Shown piece by piece: positions 7,024 to 10,590 of a stretch of DNA of 10,590 nt. This DNA is from Rhodobiaceae bacterium UBA6963. GTDB taxonomy: Bacteria; Pseudomonadota; Alphaproteobacteria; RS24. The stretch is taken from NCBI GenBank assembly GCA_002450335.1, contig DJZB01000064.1, positions 1 to 10,590 of the forward strand. Reading direction: 5' to 3'. Position numbers and translations under genes: made by a program. The notes under the pieces were generated by a model. It was not told the origin of the DNA and searched no databases. It saw nothing but the letters and a program-made list of their open reading frames with translations. Each line of letters starts with the position of its first letter. The stretch's first letter is position 1.

Positions 7024-7734
7024 CTAACTCAAAGCAATTGTACTCGATCTATCGGCTTTTGGCCGATCCTGATCTGGCATTTCTCCGTGATGTAAAAAGT
7101 AAATTTGCTCGGCAATAGCTGTAATGTGATCCCCGATGCGTTCAATATTTTTGGCAACAAAAAGCAGATGTGGGCCAATCTTCAATTGTTCCTGATCATA
7201 CGACATTTCTTCAATGAGACTTTGAAAAACAACCGTGTTGAGCTTATCCACCTCAATATCTGACTCCATGACATCTAGCGCTGTGAGCGCGTCAACGTCT
7301 ACATAAGCATCCAAAGTCTTATTGAGCATTTTTAGAACCATGGATGTCATGGTTCTGATTGAGGGCAACGTCTGCGTTTTTAACGTGGTGTATAATATTA
7401 CCTTATTTCTTTTGGCAATATTTTTAGCCAAATCACCAATACGCTCCAATGTCGAAGCCACTTTCAAGGCGACAATCACCCGACGCAGATCCTCTGCGCG
7501 CGGGGCGCGTAGCGCAATAATCTCAATGACTTTTTCGTTCAGCAATGCCTCAAGATCATCGAGTTCTTTATCTCGTTTGATAATATCATCCAAATCGGAG
7601 GGGTTTCGGGCAATAAGCGCCTCAGTAGAAGCAAAAAGCTGGGTCTCTGCCAAGGCGCCCATTCTAGCCATAATGTCATTCAACGTCGTTAAATCTTCGT
7701 CAAATGCGGTTACAATATGTTTCTTTTCTACCAT
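7024..7734 (-). CDS. phoU: Phosphate signalling protein PhoU
   Basis: A cytoplasmic regulator that links the PstSCAB transporter to the PhoR/PhoB pair and keeps the Pho response off when phosphate is plentiful. It has 236 residues, as usual for PhoU, and is almost entirely helical: two similar three-helix bundles, each with the metal-binding-type motif ERIGD (97-101, followed by LAKNIAKR, and 198-202, followed by HITAIAEQ). The N-terminal HIVTAFDEDL is the family's typical opening. The C-terminal tail after HHGEMPDQD is polar and probably disordered. The start lies 7 nt after the pstB stop codon with a weak ribosome site, so translation is probably coupled. The gene holds a perfect 9-bp inverted repeat (7334-7356) and a 6-bp hairpin close to its 3' end (7051-7067), described separately. 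Confidence 0.95.
   Translation of the reverse strand: MVEKKHIVTAFDEDLTTLNDIMARMGALAETQLFASTEALIARNPSDLDDIIKRDKELDDLEALLNEKVIEIIALRAPRAEDLRRVIVALKVASTLERIGDLAKNIAKRNKVILYTTLKTQTLPSIRTMTSMVLKMLNKTLDAYVDVDALTALDVMESDIEVDKLNTVVFQSLIEEMSYDQEQLKIGPHLLFVAKNIERIGDHITAIAEQIYFLHHGEMPDQDRPKADRSSTIALS
7051..7067 (-). other. Hairpin at the phoU 3' end, ahead of phoB
   Basis: ATCGGC and GCCGAT form a perfect 6-bp inverted repeat around a 5-nt loop (CAAAA in the mRNA sense), inside the last codons of phoU and about 35 nt before the phoB start. No T-run follows, so it is not a terminator. It could serve as an mRNA processing or stabilising element between phoU and phoB, or be chance within coding sequence. 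Confidence 0.25.
7334..7356 (-). repeat. Perfect 9-bp inverted repeat inside phoU
   Basis: AGAACCATG (7334-7342) and CATGGTTCT (7348-7356) are exact reverse complements separated by 5 nt, so the DNA has a 23-bp dyad and the phoU mRNA can form a compact hairpin. In the protein it encodes RTMTSMVL (about residues 127-134), so the sequence is also constrained by coding. No T-run follows in either direction, which argues against a terminator. It may be a regulator site, an RNA structure or chance. Confidence 0.4.
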
Positions 7735-7741
7735 TTATGCG

Positions 7742-8527
7742 CTATCCAATCCGGCCTGATATATAGGCTTCTGTTTGTTCATTTTGTGGACGCGTGAAAA
7801 TATCATTTGTTTCGCCATATTCGATAATATTGCCAAGATGAAAATATCCTGTCTTTTGCGATACGCGTGCCGCCTGTTGCATGGAGTGGGTCACGATAAC
7901 AATCGTAAAACGCTCCCGTAATTCATTAATCAGTTCTTCGATAATAGATGTCGCAATTGGGTCAAGCGCCGAACACGGCTCATCCATCAAAAGAATATCA
8001 GGATTAACCGCAATCGCTCTGGCAATACAAAGTCGCTGCTGTTGCCCGCCCGACAGTCCCAACGCTTTGTCATCTAAACGCTCGCTTACCTCATCCCAGA
8101 GGCCGGCGCGCTTAAGGCTTTTTTTAACAATGCGATCCATATCATCTTTGTTTTCCGTCAAACCATGAATACGCGGACCATAGGCCACATTATCATAAAT
8201 TGATTTTGGAAAGGGGTTAGGCTTTTGAAATACCATGCCCACGCGCGCGCGGAGTTCAACGACATCAATTTCAGGGTCGTAAACATCCGTATCATCAATC
8301 ATCAACCGCCCGCTAACCTTACAATTATCAATGACATCATTCATACGGTTGATACAGCGCAAGAATGTTGATTTACCACAACCCGAGGGGCCAATCAGGG
8401 CCGTGACTTCATTCGGGTAAATATCCAAATCAATACCATGTAAGGCACGCTTTTCGTCATATTCAACAATAATGCCCGATGATTTGATTTTGGGAGTTGA
8501 AAGCGTCATGTCACCATCTCTTTTCAT
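7742..8527 (-). CDS. pstB: Phosphate ABC transporter ATP-binding protein PstB
   Basis: The cytoplasmic ATPase that drives phosphate import through PstC/PstA. It has 261 residues from the ATG at 8527 (E. coli PstB has 257). Walker A is GPSGCGKST (46-54), the Q-loop is in VFQKPNPFPKSIYDNV (from about 99), the ABC signature is LSGGQ (158-162), Walker B is ILLMDEP (178-184), the D-loop is SALD (186-189) and the switch histidine is H214. CINRMND after Walker A and QKPNPFPKSIYDN are specific to PstB among ABC ATPases. The start is uncertain. The ATG at 8527 overlaps the end of pstA by 17 nt, while an in-frame ATG at 8509 (Met7) follows the pstA stop after one base and has an AGATGG site 4 nt upstream. 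The catalytic domain is unaffected either way. Confidence 0.96.
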   Translation of the reverse strand: MKRDGDMTLSTPKIKSSGIIVEYDEKRALHGIDLDIYPNEVTALIGPSGCGKSTFLRCINRMNDVIDNCKVSGRLMIDDTDVYDPEIDVVELRARVGMVFQKPNPFPKSIYDNVAYGPRIHGLTENKDDMDRIVKKSLKRAGLWDEVSERLDDKALGLSGGQQQRLCIARAIAVNPDILLMDEPCSALDPIATSIIEELINELRERFTIVIVTHSMQQAARVSQKTGYFHLGNIIEYGETNDIFTRPQNEQTEAYISGRIG

Positions 8528-9794
8528 ATTTCTTTCTCAGATATATCGCCAAGGCATTCATCAAAAGTAAAAATACCATCAGGCAAATAATACCGGCAGC
8601 TGTTTTGGCCTGAAAAGCACGCTCAGGATTATTGGCCCACATATAAATCTGTGCCGGCAAAACCGTCGCCTTATCATCAATCCACATGGGCGTATCAACA
8701 ATAAATGCCATCATCCCAATCATCAAAAGCGGTGCCGTTTCACCTGCGGCCTGAGCGAGACCAATAATTGTTCCCGTCAGAATACCCGGCATGGCAAGTG
8801 GCAGCACATGATGAAAAATCACTTGAATAGGCGACGCGCCAACACCCAATGCCGCCTCTCTGATAGAGGGGGGAACGGCGGCAAGCGCGGCACGTGTTGC
8901 AATTATAATGGTCGGCAGTGTCATGAGCGCCAGCACCATCCCGCCGACAAGAGGCGCAGAGCGCGGCAGATGAAAGAAATTAATAAACACCGCCAGACCG
9001 AGCAAGCCGAACACAATAGACGGTACGGCAGCCAGATTATTAATATTCACCTCAATCAAATCCGTCAGGCGGTTTTTCGGCGCAATTTCTTCCAGATAAA
9101 TCGCCGCCATCACACCCAGTGGAAAACTGAAAAGAAGCGTCACCAGCATGGTCAGGAGTGTACCGACTGCCGCGCTGCGTAGACCGGCCATTTCAGCCTC
9201 TCTGCTATCACCGGACGTAAACAAAAACCAGGCAATCCGCCTATCAATCCGGTCTGCGGCCTCTAAATGGTCGATAAAGGTTAATTCGCGATCTGAAATC
9301 ACCCTGTTCTCTTCGGGCAGAGAACGGTCAATCAGACCCTTCAATAATAAATCAACATCGTCGGAAAGTGGCAATGCCACCGCTACAGTCGAGCCGATAA
9401 TAGTCGGGTCATTGAGAACTTTGTCGCGCAACGCATCGCCGGCACCGCCCGACAACAGATTGCCGACAGCACGCTTACCGCGTCGGTCAGTCACTTCCGG
9501 AAATTCATTTCTGAGGGTTTTACGAACCATCCCGCGCCAGTTCACTTTTCTCATAGCGGCGAGGTCTGTCACTTGCTCGGCCTGTATGATTGTTTCAGGA
9601 ATGGCAATATCGAGCGTGACGTAATGATGCGTAAAGGCCGGAATAGACATTTGTGTCAATCCGCCAAGCAGCACAAGCAATATACCGGCGGCTGAACAAA
9701 TCGCTGCCAGCCCGAAGAATTTGAATCTTTTTTCAGCTCGATAGCGCTTCTTCAGATGCTTTGATTGCGCGGTTTGTGTCGCCTGATCAGTCAT
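8511..9794 (-). CDS. pstA: Phosphate ABC transporter permease PstA, long form with N-terminal periplasmic extension
   Basis: One of the two membrane channel subunits of the phosphate importer. It has 427 residues from the chosen ATG, about 130 more than E. coli PstA (296). The extra part is N-terminal: a basic start, a first membrane helix (about 27-48), then a mostly polar, presumably periplasmic region to about 185. It resembles the DUF3333 domain of alphaproteobacterial PstA proteins. The permease core follows from about 205, with helices at about 205-235 and 255-275, further helices to the C-terminus, and the EAA loop REAALGVGASPIQVIFHHV (312-330) that docks on PstB. GETAPLL (351-357) and the MWANNPERAFQAKTA stretch near the end are typical of PstA. 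The start at 9794 is preferred over the ATG eight codons upstream (9818) because an AAGGAG lies 4 nt before it. It overlaps pstC by 8 nt. Confidence 0.95.
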   Translation of the reverse strand: MTDQATQTAQSKHLKKRYRAEKRFKFFGLAAICSAAGILLVLLGGLTQMSIPAFTHHYVTLDIAIPETIIQAEQVTDLAAMRKVNWRGMVRKTLRNEFPEVTDRRGKRAVGNLLSGGAGDALRDKVLNDPTIIGSTVAVALPLSDDVDLLLKGLIDRSLPEENRVISDRELTFIDHLEAADRIDRRIAWFLFTSGDSREAEMAGLRSAAVGTLLTMLVTLLFSFPLGVMAAIYLEEIAPKNRLTDLIEVNINNLAAVPSIVFGLLGLAVFINFFHLPRSAPLVGGMVLALMTLPTIIIATRAALAAVPPSIREAALGVGASPIQVIFHHVLPLAMPGILTGTIIGLAQAAGETAPLLMIGMMAFIVDTPMWIDDKATVLPAQIYMWANNPERAFQAKTAAGIICLMVFLLLMNALAIYLRKKYEKRW

Positions 9795-10590
9795 ATTGCT
9801 CCTTGTATTTACGTACAATATAGAGCGCCAAAATATTGAGCATCAGCGTTACAAAAAATAATACAAGCCCGAGCGCAAAAGCAGCAAGCGTTTTGGCGCT
9901 GTCAAATTCTTGGTCCCCCACCAGCAACATCACAATCTGAACCGTTACCGTGGTCACGGACTCAAAAGGGTTGGCCGTCAAATTCGCTGCAACACCCGCC
10001 GCCATGACAACAATCATGGTCTCACCAATAGCACGGGATATTGCCAACAAAATTGCACTCACAATACCCGGTAATGCGGCGGGGAGAATAACCTGTGTAA
10101 TTGTCTCTGCCTGTGTTGCACCCAGCGCAGAGGCGCCGTCACGCAGATTTTGCGGCACGGAATTAATCACATCATCTGAAAGAGATGAGATAAATGGAAT
10201 AATCATAATCCCCATCACCAAACCAGCCGCCAATGCCGACTCGGAAGATAATTCCAGCCCGATGACGCTGCCATTATTTCGTAAAAACGGCGCAACAAAC
10301 AGGGCGGCAAAAAAGCCATAAACGACAGTTGGGATACCCGCGAGTAATTCAATGGCGGGCTTGGCCACATTCCGTAACCGCTTGGACGCATATTCCGACA
10401 GATAAACAGCCGACATCAGACCAATAGGAACAGCCAGTAGCATAGCAATAAAAGTAATCATCAAGGTGCCGGCAAACAGAGGAATGGCGCCAAAAGCCCC
10501 CGACCCACCGGCTTGTCCTTCACGAATAGCAATTTGCGGACTCCAATGGGTACCAAATAAAAACTCTCTAATAGGTATAACGTCGAAAAA
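9787..10590 (-). CDS. pstC: Phosphate ABC transporter permease PstC, N-terminus outside window
   Basis: The partner channel subunit of PstA. The frame is open to the right edge of the window, giving 267 residues of the C-terminal part; a TTG at 10464 is not the real start, because conserved PstC sequence continues upstream of it. The upstream residues include FLFGTHWSPQ and GAFGAIPLFAGT, the hallmark entry into the PstC permease core. Later come VPIGLMSAVYLSEYA, the helix LLAGIPTVVYGFFA, the EAA loop RDGASALGATQAETITQVILP (split by the conserved GA) and AIGETMIVVMAAG. About five or six membrane helices remain. The stop overlaps the pstA start by 8 nt. Alphaproteobacterial PstC often carries a long N-terminal extension like PstA; whether this one does cannot be seen. 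Confidence 0.95.
   Translation of the reverse strand, partial: FFDVIPIREFLFGTHWSPQIAIREGQAGGSGAFGAIPLFAGTLMITFIAMLLAVPIGLMSAVYLSEYASKRLRNVAKPAIELLAGIPTVVYGFFAALFVAPFLRNNGSVIGLELSSESALAAGLVMGIMIIPFISSLSDDVINSVPQNLRDGASALGATQAETITQVILPAALPGIVSAILLAISRAIGETMIVVMAAGVAANLTANPFESVTTVTVQIVMLLVGDQEFDSAKTLAAFALGLVLFFVTLMLNILALYIVRKYKEQYD
9799..9804 (-). promoter_or_regulatory. Ribosome binding site that fixes the pstA start
   Basis: On the minus strand AAGGAG ends 4 nt before the ATG at 9794 and lies inside the 3' end of pstC. It selects the second in-frame ATG, which gives a 427-residue PstA, over the first at 9818. The 8-nt overlap with pstC suggests coupled translation of the two permease subunits. 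Confidence 0.8.

Noticed and set aside
9148..9624. Open frame of 158 codons on the plus strand inside pstA, and a similar 145-codon frame at 7322-7759 inside phoU.
   Set aside because: Both are antisense to well-supported genes, are rich in Ser, Arg and Ala as frame shadows usually are, and show no domain.
6311..10590. Search for a Pho box (paired TGTCAT-like direct repeats at 11-nt spacing) in front of phoB, phoU or pstB.
   Set aside because: Single TGTCAT-like matches occur inside genes, but I saw no properly spaced pair. The operator is expected upstream of the operon, outside the window.
1..10590. Mobile elements, CRISPR repeats, tRNA genes, toxin-antitoxin or defence genes.
   Set aside because: The sequence is filled end to end with housekeeping genes in intact frames; no repeats, transposase or integrase motifs, or tRNA-like folds were seen.

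Overview
The window looks like ordinary chromosomal DNA of an alphaproteobacterium, possibly aquatic. This rests on protein character: a PstA with a long N-terminal extension (DUF3333-like), an Amt ending in a GLDKSELG-type tail, and a spermidine route built on carboxyspermidine instead of S-adenosylmethionine decarboxylase. Base composition looks moderate, near half G+C by eye, with no obvious compositional break. I see no mobile element, tRNA, rRNA, CRISPR array or phage gene. The lineage assignment is inference; no search was possible.

Layout. (1) 2-913, + strand: the 3' part of an ammonium transporter gene, closed by a strong intrinsic terminator at 959-990. (2) 1051-6266, + strand: a compact four-gene polyamine operon in the order biosynthetic arginine decarboxylase (speA), carboxyspermidine dehydrogenase, carboxyspermidine decarboxylase (nspC-type), agmatinase (speB). 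Gaps are 14 and 19 nt, then a 4-nt stop/start overlap. (3) 6311-10590, - strand: the phosphate-uptake and phosphate-regulation operon read as pstC (N-terminus off the window), pstA, pstB, phoU, phoB. The two operons converge with only 44 bp between stop codons. No gap between genes exceeds 300 bases; the largest is 914-1050 (137 bp), which holds the amt terminator and the likely speA promoter and leader.

How the genes work together. SpeA turns arginine into agmatine. SpeB hydrolyses agmatine to putrescine and urea. The dehydrogenase condenses putrescine with aspartate semialdehyde to carboxyspermidine, and the NspC-type decarboxylase yields spermidine. The cluster therefore encodes every polyamine-specific step from arginine to spermidine without SpeD or SpeE. 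On the other strand PstC/PstA/PstB form the membrane and ATPase parts of the high-affinity phosphate importer, PhoU couples the transporter to signalling, and PhoB is the response regulator. PstS, PhoR and the operon promoter with its Pho box would lie beyond position 10590.

I found no previously undescribed system. The points most worth a second look are the self-contained polyamine cluster, the unusual CASDH-nspC junction with a four-codon mini-ORF, a perfect 9-bp dyad inside phoU, and the terminator-poor convergent junction.
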